Shown here piece after piece: positions 1-8,089 of a DNA stretch of 64,000 nt. Below the pieces are notes generated by a model. The model searched no databases. It was not told the DNA's origin and saw nothing but the letters and a program-made list of their open reading frames with translations. Source of the stretch: an uncultured Lachnospiraceae bacterium (lineage in GTDB: Bacteria; Bacillota; Clostridia; Lachnospirales; Lachnospiraceae). How positions within the stretch are numbered: the stretch's first letter is position 1; the number at the start of each line of letters is the position of its first letter. Both the position numbers and the translations under genes were made by a program. Where the stretch lies: assembly GCA_947382625.1 (NCBI GenBank), contig CANDAG010000009.1:49702-113701 (forward strand), read 5' to 3'.

Positions 1-129
1 CAATGTCAATGCATCCTTTGCATCCCGAATATAAGTAATTGCCAATTTCTTCTCCAACGGCTCCATCCCCAGTTCGATAATCTCCGCCGGATGCCAGTAA
101 TCGCCGGACAGAACAAGTACCTTAAGCAT
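1..129 (-). CDS. ThuA-like domain protein, N-terminal fragment (runs off window)
   Basis: Only the first 43 codons are present; the gene continues past the left edge. It starts with MLKVLVLSGDYWHP, then an EIIELGMEPL segment, which resembles the opening beta strand of ThuA-like (trehalose-utilisation, glutamine-amidotransferase fold) proteins. A GGGAGG ribosome site lies just before the ATG. It sits 34 bp downstream of the esterase gene on the same strand, so it is probably the last gene of the nitroreductase-esterase operon. The family call rests on a short N-terminus and is tentative. Confidence 0.5.
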   Translation of the reverse strand, partial: MLKVLVLSGDYWHPAEIIELGMEPLEKKLAITYIRDAKDALTL

Positions 130-163
130 AGCTTCCTCCCTAATCTCCTTTCCCTGATGAACT

Positions 164-1633
164 CTACAGATCTCTTAATGAAAATACCTGCAAAGGAAAC
201 TCTTTATCATACACCAACGGTAATTTTTCTTTTGAACAAGCAGAATCCACGAGAAGCCTTTCCATATTTTCTATGGTATACGGTTTCCATTGTTCATTCA
301 AACTTGTTGAAGGATCCCCGTACTCCACAAAATCTAATATGATATTCTGAAAATATTGGTCAACCTTTTCTGTCATTACCGGATCATGTGCGCATTTTTC
401 AACGTTTGTCCTGCTAAATAATGCTTCATTATCAGACGAATGATTTGCATATGCACCACCCCTGTAATCCCACCGGTAAAGCCAAAATTTTCTGCCCAAA
501 TCCGCCAGTTCTTTCGCCACTCTGATATATGCCTGCCTGTAAGTATACTCTGTTGCAATTTCGTCCCATACATTCTGGCAGTCTGGAACATTCAGTTTCT
601 CCAGATATCGACGCAACACCACTGTATAATTGTCCCCAAATTTCCAGTACAGCTTCTTTTTGACTTCTTCCATTTCCAGACAGCCCTTCGCTCCAAATAA
701 CTCTTCCTTTGTATGCCCCATAATAAGGGGTACATCAGCAAATTCTCCCTCATGGACTGCTTTTTCCACATCCATTGGCAAATGAATCCCATCCGCAGTT
801 GCACCATAGGTCTCTGCCTTAAAAAACTGCCGATTCATTTTTTCCTGAGCTTTCAAAATATCCTCTGCCGATATTTGCTGAAGCTTTTGCTGATAATCTT
901 TCTCAATTCCCAATTCTTTTAGAAACAGCTGCGCAAGATTATGCATTGTCTGTGTATCTTTTACGCTTTGAAGGGAACCGCTCATTGCCACAGCTCCATG
1001 GAATAGCCCTCTTCCTTCTTTCGAAAGCATCAGTTGCATTACTGATTTGCCTCCGGCTGATTGCCCTATGATAACAACATGCTCAGGATCCCCACCAAAA
1101 AACTGAATATTATCCCGAACCCATTTTAATGCAAGGATTTGGTCCAGAAGCGTGAGATTTCCAGAGTCCTTGTAATCTTCTCCAAGTATTTCCCTCAAAT
1201 AAAGTGCTCCTAAAGCACCAACTCGATAATTCGGAGAGACTACTACCACATTCCTTTTTTTCACCAAACGGTATCCTTCACTTCCAAGTTCTGAATTCGA
1301 CCCTTCCATAAACCCACCACCAAATATTGAAAATATAACAGGTCTTTTTTCAGCGTCAGCCGAAGGCGTCCAGACATTCAGATTCAGACAATCCTCACTA
1401 TAAACTGCCTGCTTCTGATCCAGGCACCATGGCGGTGGCACCTGCACCGGCCTTGATCCATACCTTGTACAATCTAATACCCCTTCCCATTCTCCATAAG
1501 GCAGCGGTGCCTTGAATCTGAGTTTTCCTACCGGAGGCTTGGCAAACGGGATCCCCTTAAAAGCTATCGTCCCTTCCTCTTCTATTCCCCTGATAAATCC
1601 ATTCCTGATTCCTATTTCAATCTCTTTCTTCAT
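164..1633 (-). CDS. Type B carboxylesterase (PnbA-like)
   Basis: A 489-residue alpha/beta hydrolase of the carboxylesterase type B family, the usual length for p-nitrobenzyl-esterase-like enzymes. The nucleophile elbow GQSAGG is at residues 190-195 (Ser192), the acid is probably Glu310/311 in GHTKEELF, and the histidine is His398 in YANHSSDNE. The oxyanion segment reads FGGGF (104-108) where HGGGF is more common. There is no signal peptide, so it is cytoplasmic. The natural ester is unknown. It lies 42 bp downstream of a nitroreductase gene on the same strand, and both are likely controlled by the divergent LysR regulator. The start is supported by an AAAGGCG site upstream. Confidence 0.9.
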   Translation of the reverse strand: MKKEIEIGIRNGFIRGIEEEGTIAFKGIPFAKPPVGKLRFKAPLPYGEWEGVLDCTRYGSRPVQVPPPWCLDQKQAVYSEDCLNLNVWTPSADAEKRPVIFSIFGGGFMEGSNSELGSEGYRLVKKRNVVVVSPNYRVGALGALYLREILGEDYKDSGNLTLLDQILALKWVRDNIQFFGGDPEHVVIIGQSAGGKSVMQLMLSKEGRGLFHGAVAMSGSLQSVKDTQTMHNLAQLFLKELGIEKDYQQKLQQISAEDILKAQEKMNRQFFKAETYGATADGIHLPMDVEKAVHEGEFADVPLIMGHTKEELFGAKGCLEMEEVKKKLYWKFGDNYTVVLRRYLEKLNVPDCQNVWDEIATEYTYRQAYIRVAKELADLGRKFWLYRWDYRGGAYANHSSDNEALFSRTNVEKCAHDPVMTEKVDQYFQNIILDFVEYGDPSTSLNEQWKPYTIENMERLLVDSACSKEKLPLVYDKEFPLQVFSLRDL

Positions 1634-1675
1634 TCTGAATACGCCTTTCTACATTAACCCCACAATCGAATACTT

Positions 1676-2182
1676 TTATTCCCTCAACTCATACACTTCG
1701 CTCAATGGTTTACGTCCTGTTTTCCCTGGAATTTCTTTTGCATATCCAATAGGCGATATTGCCACTATACTGGCATCTTCTGGTAAATCAAGCACCTCTT
1801 TGAGTTCCTCTTCCTTATAATTTGCCATCCAGCAGGTTCCCAGCCCCAACTCAAATGCTTCTAATATTGCAAAACTCATTGCTATAGACAGATCAATTGT
1901 GTCTGCCCTATGCCCACAGGTCATAATTCCCTTATCATAGCCAACAGCAATTAATATGGCAGGTGCTTCTATTAGCATATCTGCTTTACTCGGTGATGCC
2001 TGCCTTATCAATTCTTTTGTTTTTTGATCCTTTACTACAAGCAATTTTTTGTTTTGTAAATTTTTCGCAGATGGAGCCATCCTAAAAGCCTGCGCCACCT
2101 TCTCAAGCTTCTCCGGTTCCACATCCTTTATAACGTATTTTCTTATACTCTGTCGGTCTAAGATTGCCTGAAATACATCCAT
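1676..2182 (-). CDS. Nitroreductase family FMN oxidoreductase
   Basis: A 168-residue nitroreductase-fold protein. The N-terminal RQSIRKY (about residues 10-16) is the FMN-phosphate binding signature, PSAKNLQNKK (37-46) follows, and the C-terminal half carries the LGLGTCWMANY and ISPIGYAKE segments of the family. It is expected to use FMN and NAD(P)H to reduce nitro, quinone or enal compounds; the substrate cannot be told. It is slightly short for the family (usually 170-220). The start has a perfect GGAGG site. It is first gene of the minus-strand operon and divergent from the LysR gene, which points to control by that regulator. Confidence 0.88.
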   Translation of the reverse strand: MDVFQAILDRQSIRKYVIKDVEPEKLEKVAQAFRMAPSAKNLQNKKLLVVKDQKTKELIRQASPSKADMLIEAPAILIAVGYDKGIMTCGHRADTIDLSIAMSFAILEAFELGLGTCWMANYKEEELKEVLDLPEDASIVAISPIGYAKEIPGKTGRKPLSEVYELRE

Positions 2183-2248
2183 ATTCTACCTCCGCATACT
2201 TAGCTGATTTATTGAATGAAATCTCCTTTTCAAATCTGTAATCTAAAT

Positions 2249-2268
2249 TGATTAATATAAATATATCA
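2249..2268. promoter_or_regulatory. Candidate LysR-type operator
   Basis: An AT-rich interrupted dyad, TGAT-N12-ATCA, lies between the nitroreductase and lysR starts, immediately upstream of the lysR -35 box. This position and T-N11/12-A form are typical of LysR recognition sites in divergent promoters. No footprint evidence exists, and AT-rich dyads arise by chance in such regions. Confidence 0.35.
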
Positions 2269-2298
2269 TTGACATAAACATAACGTCCAATATATAAT
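2269..2298 (+). promoter_or_regulatory. Predicted sigma-A promoter of the lysR gene
   Basis: A consensus TTGACA (2269-2274) and TATAAT (2293-2298) are separated by 18 bp, about 50 bp upstream of the lysR start codon. Both boxes are exact consensus. Confidence 0.65.
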
Positions 2299-2348
2299 AT
2301 GACATAATTTTAATAACTCCAAATCTATATATAAAGGAAATATAAATC

Positions 2349-3218
2349 ATGGATCTTTTACAATTGCAGTACTTCTGTGAAATCGCTAAACAGGAAAATG
2401 TATCTAAGGCGGCATCTGCACTTCACATTTCACAGCCATCCCTTAGTAAATCCCTTTCTTCGCTAGAAAGAGATTTAGGTGTTAAACTATTCGACCGAGT
2501 AGGAAAAAATATTGTCTTGAACCGACATGGAAAACTGGCTTATACAGAAATAAGTCAGGTACTCAATATTCTCAATAATCTTCAGCTTCAGCTAAGTGAT
2601 ATCGGCGAAGCCTGTGGTGATATTAAATTGCTTACTCTGGCAGCTACAAAAGTCATGCCAAATCTTCTTCTTGATTTCTATTTACAATATCCTAATATTA
2701 ATATTCACATAAAACAGGCCGCAACATACGATTTGCAGCAGGCACATGATTATGATTTTGTTGTCTCTGCAACTCCTGGAAAATATGACCAACTTACGAA
2801 TATTCCCTTACTGCACGAAGATATTGTTCTGGCAGTTAATAAGAACCATCCTTTAGCCAGAAAAAAATCCATTTCTCTTTCAGAGGCGGCAAGTGAATCT
2901 TTTATCAGTTATTCTGCAGGCCCCAGCATTCGCACCTTAACAGATAGTCTTTGCCTTCAGGCAGGTTTTTCACCAAACATCCTGTTGGAATGCGATGCCC
3001 CAAGCAATTACAGAAGTTTTATGCAGACTGGTCTCGCAGTCTGTCTATTACCCTATCAGACACAGCGGGCTCTTTTTTCTTCCGATATTGTACCGGTATA
3101 CTTAAAGGATCCCATCTGTAAACGTAACATATATCTTTCCTATCCAAAAGGCAAATACCTCAACACGGCTATGACCATATTCCAAAACTTTTGTGTAGAC
3201 TATTTTAAAAAAATATGA
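2349..3218 (+). CDS. LysR-family transcriptional regulator
   Basis: A 289-residue LysR-type regulator of normal length. The winged HTH is at residues 1-60 (LQYFCEIAKQENVSKAAS, then HISQPSLSKS), followed by a linker helix and a two-lobed LysR substrate-binding domain from about residue 90. It is transcribed divergently from the nitroreductase-esterase-ThuA operon, its most likely target. The inducer is not evident. An AAAGGAAA site precedes the ATG. This gene and its left neighbours are clearly more AT-rich than the glycan block to the right, consistent with separate acquisition. Confidence 0.93.
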   Translation: MDLLQLQYFCEIAKQENVSKAASALHISQPSLSKSLSSLERDLGVKLFDRVGKNIVLNRHGKLAYTEISQVLNILNNLQLQLSDIGEACGDIKLLTLAATKVMPNLLLDFYLQYPNINIHIKQAATYDLQQAHDYDFVVSATPGKYDQLTNIPLLHEDIVLAVNKNHPLARKKSISLSEAASESFISYSAGPSIRTLTDSLCLQAGFSPNILLECDAPSNYRSFMQTGLAVCLLPYQTQRALFSSDIVPVYLKDPICKRNIYLSYPKGKYLNTAMTIFQNFCVDYFKKI

Positions 3219-3282
3219 TAACGTTTTATAGCTCAATTCCCGCTCCGGTGATCATTTACGGAACACTATAAAGCCGAATAGC

Positions 3283-3313
3283 ATAACAGTCCGGCCAAAG
3301 GCCGAACTGTTAT
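3283..3313. repeat. 31-nt hairpin at the convergent lysR / GH13 gene ends
   Basis: An 8-bp arm, a 2-nt internal mismatch, a 4-bp arm and a 3-nt loop, overlapping the GH13 stop codon. It may act as a bidirectional transcription stop, although there is no strong T-run. The hairpin at 15617-15647 has the same 8-2-4-3 architecture and similar sequence, so this is probably a dispersed element. Confidence 0.55.
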
Positions 3314-5235
3314 CTCATAATCCTTATGATCCTTGCCTCATATCCCTGCAGCAGGCCTCTTTCCCCTTTTCTTCCTGCTGCCGGGTCTGCGGGAAATCTC
3401 CCGTTTTCCCCATTCCCTCGCGGTCCCGCCGTATCATACACCACTTCATAGCTCTCCCTCAGGGGAAAGGCCCGGCAGGGCTTTTTTCCCAAGTTGCAGT
3501 CCACCACAAACACCCTCCCGTGAAGCGCCCTCACATACACAAACCGGTCCTTCTTCTTAGATAGCACACGGAAGGATCCATAAACCAGAGCCTTCTCCTC
3601 ATGCCGCAGACGAAGCAATCTCTTATATGCGGCAAGCACCTCCTTCTTAGGCTCCTGATACAGGCCCTCATGGTAAGGCGGAAGCTTCTTATTCCAGGGC
3701 AGAAGCACCCTTCCATGCTCCCTTGTCCCGGCAAGGATATCCCCGAAAACCTTTTCGGCCGGCTCTTTGCCGATGTGCTCTGCATAGTATCCTTTTGCCT
3801 CCACGTCCGTGATCTGCTCCATGGAAGTAAAGGCATAATTGGCAAGTCCCATCTCATCTCCCTGAAAGATAAAAGGGGTTCCCTTAAGGGTAAACTGCAT
3901 CACCGCCAACAGCTTTGAAAGGGCAGTATGGCAGGAGGCGTCCCTGGTGATCTTGCTGATCATCCGGGGATTGTCATGGTTATTATAAAAAAGAGACATC
4001 CAACAGTTGTTTCCGTAATTTTCCATCCAGTCGATCATATAATCCCTGAAATAATTCAGGTCATACTCATAATCCTCCATCCGGACATGCCCCGGCGTTT
4101 CCAGATGGTCAAAGGAAAAGACCATATCCAGCTCTTTCCGCTCTTCCCCGGTCACAAGCTGGCTCATTTTCATCCCCAGCCCCGGTGTCTCTCCCACTGA
4201 AAAAGCCCCGTGAGGCTCAAAGGCCTTCTCCCTGATCTCCCTCAGATACTGATGGAGCCTTGGTCCGTAGTAATAATGCTCGATCCCGCAAAAGCCCATA
4301 AGGTTTCCAATAGTCTCATTTCCATTAGGAAGTCTGCCGTCAGAAAGCCTTGGAGCCTTGGAAATATAATTGATCACATCCATGCGGAAGCCGTCCACCC
4401 CTTTGTCCAGCCAGCGGTTCACCATGGCGATCACCTCTTCCCGCACAGCAGGATTTTCCCAGTTTAAGTCCATCTGCTTTTTGGAAAAAAGATGTAATGC
4501 CCAGCTGTCTGTCTCCTCCTCATAATTCCATGCAGAACCGGAAAAAAAGGAAGTCCAGTTATTGGGCGGCGTATGGCTTCCGTCATCCTTACAGAAAAAG
4601 TAATAATCCCTGTACGGAGAATCCGGTTTTTTGGCCTGCTGATACCAGGTATGCTCATCGGAGGTATGGTTCACCACCAGATCCATGATCAGCCGCATCC
4701 CCCGTTTATGAGCCTCAGAAAGAAGCCGGTCAAAATCCTCCATGGTCCCGAATTCTTCCATGATCCTGTCATAATCCCGGATATCATAGCCGTTATCATC
4801 ATTAGGAGAATCGTAAACAGGAGAGAGCCAGAGGGCATCCACCCCCAGCTTTTTCAGATAATCCAGCTTGCTGATGATCCCCTTAAGGTCACCGATCCCG
4901 TCCCCATTACTGTCGCAAAAGCTGCGGGGATAGATCTGATAAAAAACCGCTTCCTTCCACCACTTCGGCGTGATCCTTCCCTTAGAAGCCTTCGGTTTAT
5001 CCTGCTCGCTTCCCACCAGCTCCAGCAGCGCGTCAAAGAAGTCCATTCCCAGCTGCCGACGGGTCAGGTTCGCAAGGGTACGCAGCTTTAACCCGGAAAC
5101 CGCTTTGTTGGTGATGGTCTTCTCCGGCAATCCCATCTGCAGCAATACCCTTGCAAGAGCGTCATGTCCTACAGGATTCTCATACAGCTCCCCTACCGTA
5201 CTGTCATAGGTCAGCCATTTCTTTTCTCTTCCCAT
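3310..5235 (-). CDS. GH13 alpha-glucosidase (oligo-1,6-glucosidase type) with N-terminal helical module
   Basis: A 641-residue GH13 enzyme. The catalytic (beta/alpha)8 domain starts at about residue 92 (WWKEAVFYQIYPRSF). Visible motifs are DLVVNH (185-190), nucleophile Asp286 in GFRMDV, acid/base Glu349 in GETPG and Asp421 in NNHDNPR. Val287 after the nucleophile is the residue known in this subfamily to favour alpha-1,6 linkages (isomaltose, panose), where maltases have Thr. There is no signal peptide, so it hydrolyses imported oligosaccharides in the cytoplasm. Unusual is a roughly 85-residue N-terminal extension (DSTVGELYENPVGHDAL and a TLANLTRRQLG segment) before the GH13 fold. It lies 71 bp downstream of the GPH transporter gene, so the two are probably cotranscribed. 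Confidence 0.93.
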   Translation of the reverse strand: MGREKKWLTYDSTVGELYENPVGHDALARVLLQMGLPEKTITNKAVSGLKLRTLANLTRRQLGMDFFDALLELVGSEQDKPKASKGRITPKWWKEAVFYQIYPRSFCDSNGDGIGDLKGIISKLDYLKKLGVDALWLSPVYDSPNDDNGYDIRDYDRIMEEFGTMEDFDRLLSEAHKRGMRLIMDLVVNHTSDEHTWYQQAKKPDSPYRDYYFFCKDDGSHTPPNNWTSFFSGSAWNYEEETDSWALHLFSKKQMDLNWENPAVREEVIAMVNRWLDKGVDGFRMDVINYISKAPRLSDGRLPNGNETIGNLMGFCGIEHYYYGPRLHQYLREIREKAFEPHGAFSVGETPGLGMKMSQLVTGEERKELDMVFSFDHLETPGHVRMEDYEYDLNYFRDYMIDWMENYGNNCWMSLFYNNHDNPRMISKITRDASCHTALSKLLAVMQFTLKGTPFIFQGDEMGLANYAFTSMEQITDVEAKGYYAEHIGKEPAEKVFGDILAGTREHGRVLLPWNKKLPPYHEGLYQEPKKEVLAAYKRLLRLRHEEKALVYGSFRVLSKKKDRFVYVRALHGRVFVVDCNLGKKPCRAFPLRESYEVVYDTAGPRGNGENGRFPADPAAGRKGERGLLQGYEARIIRIMR

Positions 5236-5306
5236 TGCTTCTCCTTTTCATGGGCAAGCGCTTCTTTACGCCTGCCCGCAGCCTGCTCTCTATTATCTGT
5301 AAAAGG

Positions 5307-6803
5307 TTATCCCTTCTGCAATTCCCGGCAGATCCTGTCATACTCTTCCTCATCCAGCTTATATTTCTTCTTATATAAAAGATAGGATATCAGCATCAGG
5401 GTACAGGGAACCAGGGTCATAGCCAGCATCAGGCCAATGCTCTGTCCTGCCGTAACGCCGCTTTGTCTCCCGCCTGCGGAGCCAAAGATCACTGCAGATA
5501 TTTGGGTCAGCTTCTGCTCTTCCGTGATCAGCCCCTGGGCGCACTGCTGTTCCAGATCGGAAATTTGATTGGTATAGCCGGTGACGCCAAAGATCAGATA
5601 GGTGGCGGAAGTGAGGGCAACGATCAATGCGGAGCTCATCTTTGTGATAAAAGGGCGCAGGGAAGCGATGATCCCCTCATCTCTTGTGCCGAATCGGTAC
5701 TCATTGTACTCCACTGTATTCATAATGGAAATCATCATGATCAGATAAAAGCAATACTGCCCAAAATTGGAAACCATATATCCCAAAACCAGCACCCAAA
5801 ACTTCACCATTCCGATCTCGGTGACTGCCAGTGAAAGAAGCATCATGGCATAGCCTGTAATGGATGTGGCCATCATCAGTCCCATCAGCTTTTTCCGGTG
5901 GATATGTCTGGAGATCACCGGATAAAAGATCATCAGAAATGCCGTCGCCGCCATACCTACCATATTGAACAGGGAAAACAGAGTTCCGTTATATCCGAAG
6001 GTAAAATAAATATAGGTAGAGCCGATCCCGCCGATCACCAGTCCGTTCCCCACCTGCTGGATCAGGAAGATCACGGAAACCCACACCAGCTGGTCATTTC
6101 TGCCAATGGTCTTAACGATCTGCCCGAAGGAAAATCTTTCCTTCTTCCCGGCGGCTGATTCCGGTTCCCGGTTTTCTTCCACCCCAAACAACGTAAACAA
6201 AGTAAATAAAGGCGCCAGAACAGCGATCATAAGCGCCACCCTTCCGTAAGCGATCGCCGTACTGCCGCCGATAGCCCCGGAGCCTGTGGTAAACATGGGG
6301 ATCAGGATAGACGCCAGAGTACCGCCGATACCGGCAAACAAGGTTGCCCTGGAGGTAAACTGATTTCTGGCGTTGGCGTCAGAGCCCAGGGCCGGGATCA
6401 TTCCCCAATAGGAAATATCGCTCATTGTGTAGGTAATGCTGAAAGCGAAATACATCAGTGCAAAAAACCACACAAAGCGCCATCCCTGGAACTCCATATT
6501 AAACATCAGATAGATCACCACCGAGGTGGTCACGCCCCCAATGGCCATCCAGGGCTTGAACTTCCCGAACCTGGAGTGAGTCCTCTCGATAATATTACCC
6601 ATGACCGGATCATTGAGTGCGTCGAATACCCTTGCAGCGATCATGATCCCGGTGATCGCTGCAAGCTGCGCCCCGTCCAGCGAATGAGTGAACAGCACAA
6701 AGGTCAGCAGGTAGCTGTTGATCAGACAGTACACTGCATCCCTCCCCATGGTCCCTAACGGAAAATAGATCAGATTCTTTTTGGTTCTTTTTTCGTTCTG
6801 CAT
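5307..6803 (-). CDS. GPH-family (MFS) sugar:cation symporter
   Basis: A 498-residue polytopic membrane protein of the glycoside-pentoside-hexuronide family (MelB-like), with about 12 hydrophobic helices. Family features are an early FDALNDPVMGNIIERTHSRFGKFKPW segment split over residues 60-86, with Asp and Arg/Lys residues typical of the cation and sugar site. Extra sequence near residues 430-460 (an SDLEQQCAQGL loop) precedes the last helix. It should import an oligosaccharide or glycoside, and the downstream GH13 gene suggests alpha-glucosides. The start has a GGGGGG/GGAAAAC leader. A terminator-like hairpin sits between its probable promoter and start codon. Confidence 0.88.
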   Translation of the reverse strand: MQNEKRTKKNLIYFPLGTMGRDAVYCLINSYLLTFVLFTHSLDGAQLAAITGIMIAARVFDALNDPVMGNIIERTHSRFGKFKPWMAIGGVTTSVVIYLMFNMEFQGWRFVWFFALMYFAFSITYTMSDISYWGMIPALGSDANARNQFTSRATLFAGIGGTLASILIPMFTTGSGAIGGSTAIAYGRVALMIAVLAPLFTLFTLFGVEENREPESAAGKKERFSFGQIVKTIGRNDQLVWVSVIFLIQQVGNGLVIGGIGSTYIYFTFGYNGTLFSLFNMVGMAATAFLMIFYPVISRHIHRKKLMGLMMATSITGYAMMLLSLAVTEIGMVKFWVLVLGYMVSNFGQYCFYLIMMISIMNTVEYNEYRFGTRDEGIIASLRPFITKMSSALIVALTSATYLIFGVTGYTNQISDLEQQCAQGLITEEQKLTQISAVIFGSAGGRQSGVTAGQSIGLMLAMTLVPCTLMLISYLLYKKKYKLDEEEYDRICRELQKG

Positions 6804-6818
6804 GTTTTCCCCCCTGCT

Positions 6819-6850
6819 AAAAAGGAAATGAGCTTTGGCTTCTCATTTCC
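6819..6850 (-). terminator. Intrinsic terminator / possible attenuator upstream of the GPH gene
   Basis: A 9-bp perfect stem (GGAAATGAG, 6824-6832, against CTCATTTCC, 6842-6850) is followed on the minus strand by five T residues (6819-6823). It ends the fucosidase transcript. It also lies downstream of a TATAAT-containing promoter candidate and 16 bp before the GPH start codon, so it could attenuate that leader. Confidence 0.75.
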
Positions 6851-6871
6851 CGTGTGCATAACCATAATTCT

Positions 6872-6900
6872 ATTATAGACTTATATCAAACAAAAATAAA
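6872..6900 (-). promoter_or_regulatory. Candidate promoter of the GPH-GH13 operon
   Basis: The minus strand has an exact TATAAT (6872-6877) and a weak TTTATT (6895-6900) at 17-bp spacing, directly after the fucosidase stop codon. A transcript from here would pass through the 6819-6850 terminator before reaching the GPH gene. Confidence 0.45.
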
Positions 6901-6905
6901 GTAAT

Positions 6906-7943
6906 TTATAGCTCAGATAATATGGCAGCCTCTCTCAAAATTTCCTGGCATCTTACAGGAAATCTTCCCAGCCCGTCAGGTCCCACATTCAAAAGATAGT
7001 TAATCCCCATTCCGTTCAGCTTACGCCTGATGGCTGCTACCTCCTCCGGGTTCTTCCAGTTCTGATCCCAGGCACAGTACCCCCAGCTGTCGTTCATGGT
7101 AGCGGCAGTCTCATAAAGCCCGTAAGGCGAAGGCTTGAAGCCTCCGATATCGTTCATATCAACCTGCCCGGGATCCATATTTTCGGGCATGGATTCCGGT
7201 ATCTCGTTGTCTCCCAGAGAAACATAGTCATAGGCCCCGTTGCCCAGCCTTGAATTGATCAGACAATCCGGCTGGTATTTTTTGACCAGTTCAAAAATCT
7301 TTTGGCTGTGCTCCTGGCTTAAGGTCATGGGAACATCAAACCAGACAAGGCAAAGCTCCCCATAATTTCTCAGGATCTCTTCGATCTGAGGATAGATCTT
7401 TTTTTCAAAGCAGATATTAAAATCCTTCTTTTCATTGTCCGGAAAATCCCAGTCATTACACCAGGCCGTTCCCGCACAGGGGATATGTCCGGACTTATAG
7501 CCGCCTCCGTGGGGCTCATGCCAGTCCAGATCCTGGGAATAATAAAGCCCCAGCTTCAGGCCATGCTTATAGCACGCCTCCGAGATCTCACCCACAATAT
7601 CCCGCCCGAAGGGGGTGGCGTCAACCACGTTGAACTTATCGGCTTTGGAATGAAACAGGGCAAAGCCATCATGGTGCTTACTGGTCACCACCATATATTT
7701 CATACCGCATTCCTTTGCAAACCTCACCCACTCCTCCGCATCAAAAAATACGGGATTAAAGGCCCTTGCCAGCTTTTCATATTCCGCTATGGGAATCCTC
7801 TGGTTTGTCTGGATCCATTCACTGTAGCTGCCGCTGCGCCTGCCGTTCCACTCACCGGCAAGCAGGGAATAGAGTCCCCAGTGGATCATCATGCCATACC
7901 CGGCTTCTTTAAACCATTTTCTGTTATCCATTTTCTTTAACAT
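6906..7943 (-). CDS. GH29 alpha-L-fucosidase, cytoplasmic
   Basis: I place the start at the ATG of MLKKMDNRKW (345 residues) because AGGAGA lies 7 nt upstream; an in-frame start 15 codons earlier has no ribosome site. GH29 features are HWGLYSLLAGEW near the N-terminus, SKHHDGFALF, GLYYSQDLDWHEP and the nucleophile Asp203 in VWFDVP. The protein ends after the catalytic barrel and lacks the C-terminal beta-sandwich of longer fucosidases. With no signal peptide it acts on imported fucosides. Neighbours are two sugar carriers, but a terminator separates it from the GPH gene, so it is likely its own unit. Confidence 0.9.
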   Translation of the reverse strand: MLKKMDNRKWFKEAGYGMMIHWGLYSLLAGEWNGRRSGSYSEWIQTNQRIPIAEYEKLARAFNPVFFDAEEWVRFAKECGMKYMVVTSKHHDGFALFHSKADKFNVVDATPFGRDIVGEISEACYKHGLKLGLYYSQDLDWHEPHGGGYKSGHIPCAGTAWCNDWDFPDNEKKDFNICFEKKIYPQIEEILRNYGELCLVWFDVPMTLSQEHSQKIFELVKKYQPDCLINSRLGNGAYDYVSLGDNEIPESMPENMDPGQVDMNDIGGFKPSPYGLYETAATMNDSWGYCAWDQNWKNPEEVAAIRRKLNGMGINYLLNVGPDGLGRFPVRCQEILREAAILSEL

Positions 7944-8042
7944 CCGAAATCTCCTGTTATAATAAATTCTTGTTTTCTTTAAAACCACTTATTTTGCACG
8001 GGATTTGGCACATAAGGCAATATCCCATAAAAATAGATTATC

Positions 8043-8082
8043 AAAAAAAGCCGGACGCTACAAGAGATATTCCGGCTTTTTT
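8043..8082. terminator. Bidirectional intrinsic terminator after the LacY-like MFS gene
   Basis: A 9-bp perfect stem (AAAGCCGGA against TCCGGCTTT) has A-runs and T-runs on both sides. On the minus strand it directly follows the MFS stop codon and ends in seven T residues. Confidence 0.85.
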
Positions 8083-8089
8083 ACTTTTG

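Noticed and set aside
5256-5263. AAGCGCTT as a catabolite (cre) or LacI operator before the GH13 gene
   Set aside because: Only the 8-bp core is present and it lies within the operon, not at the promoter; chance is likely.
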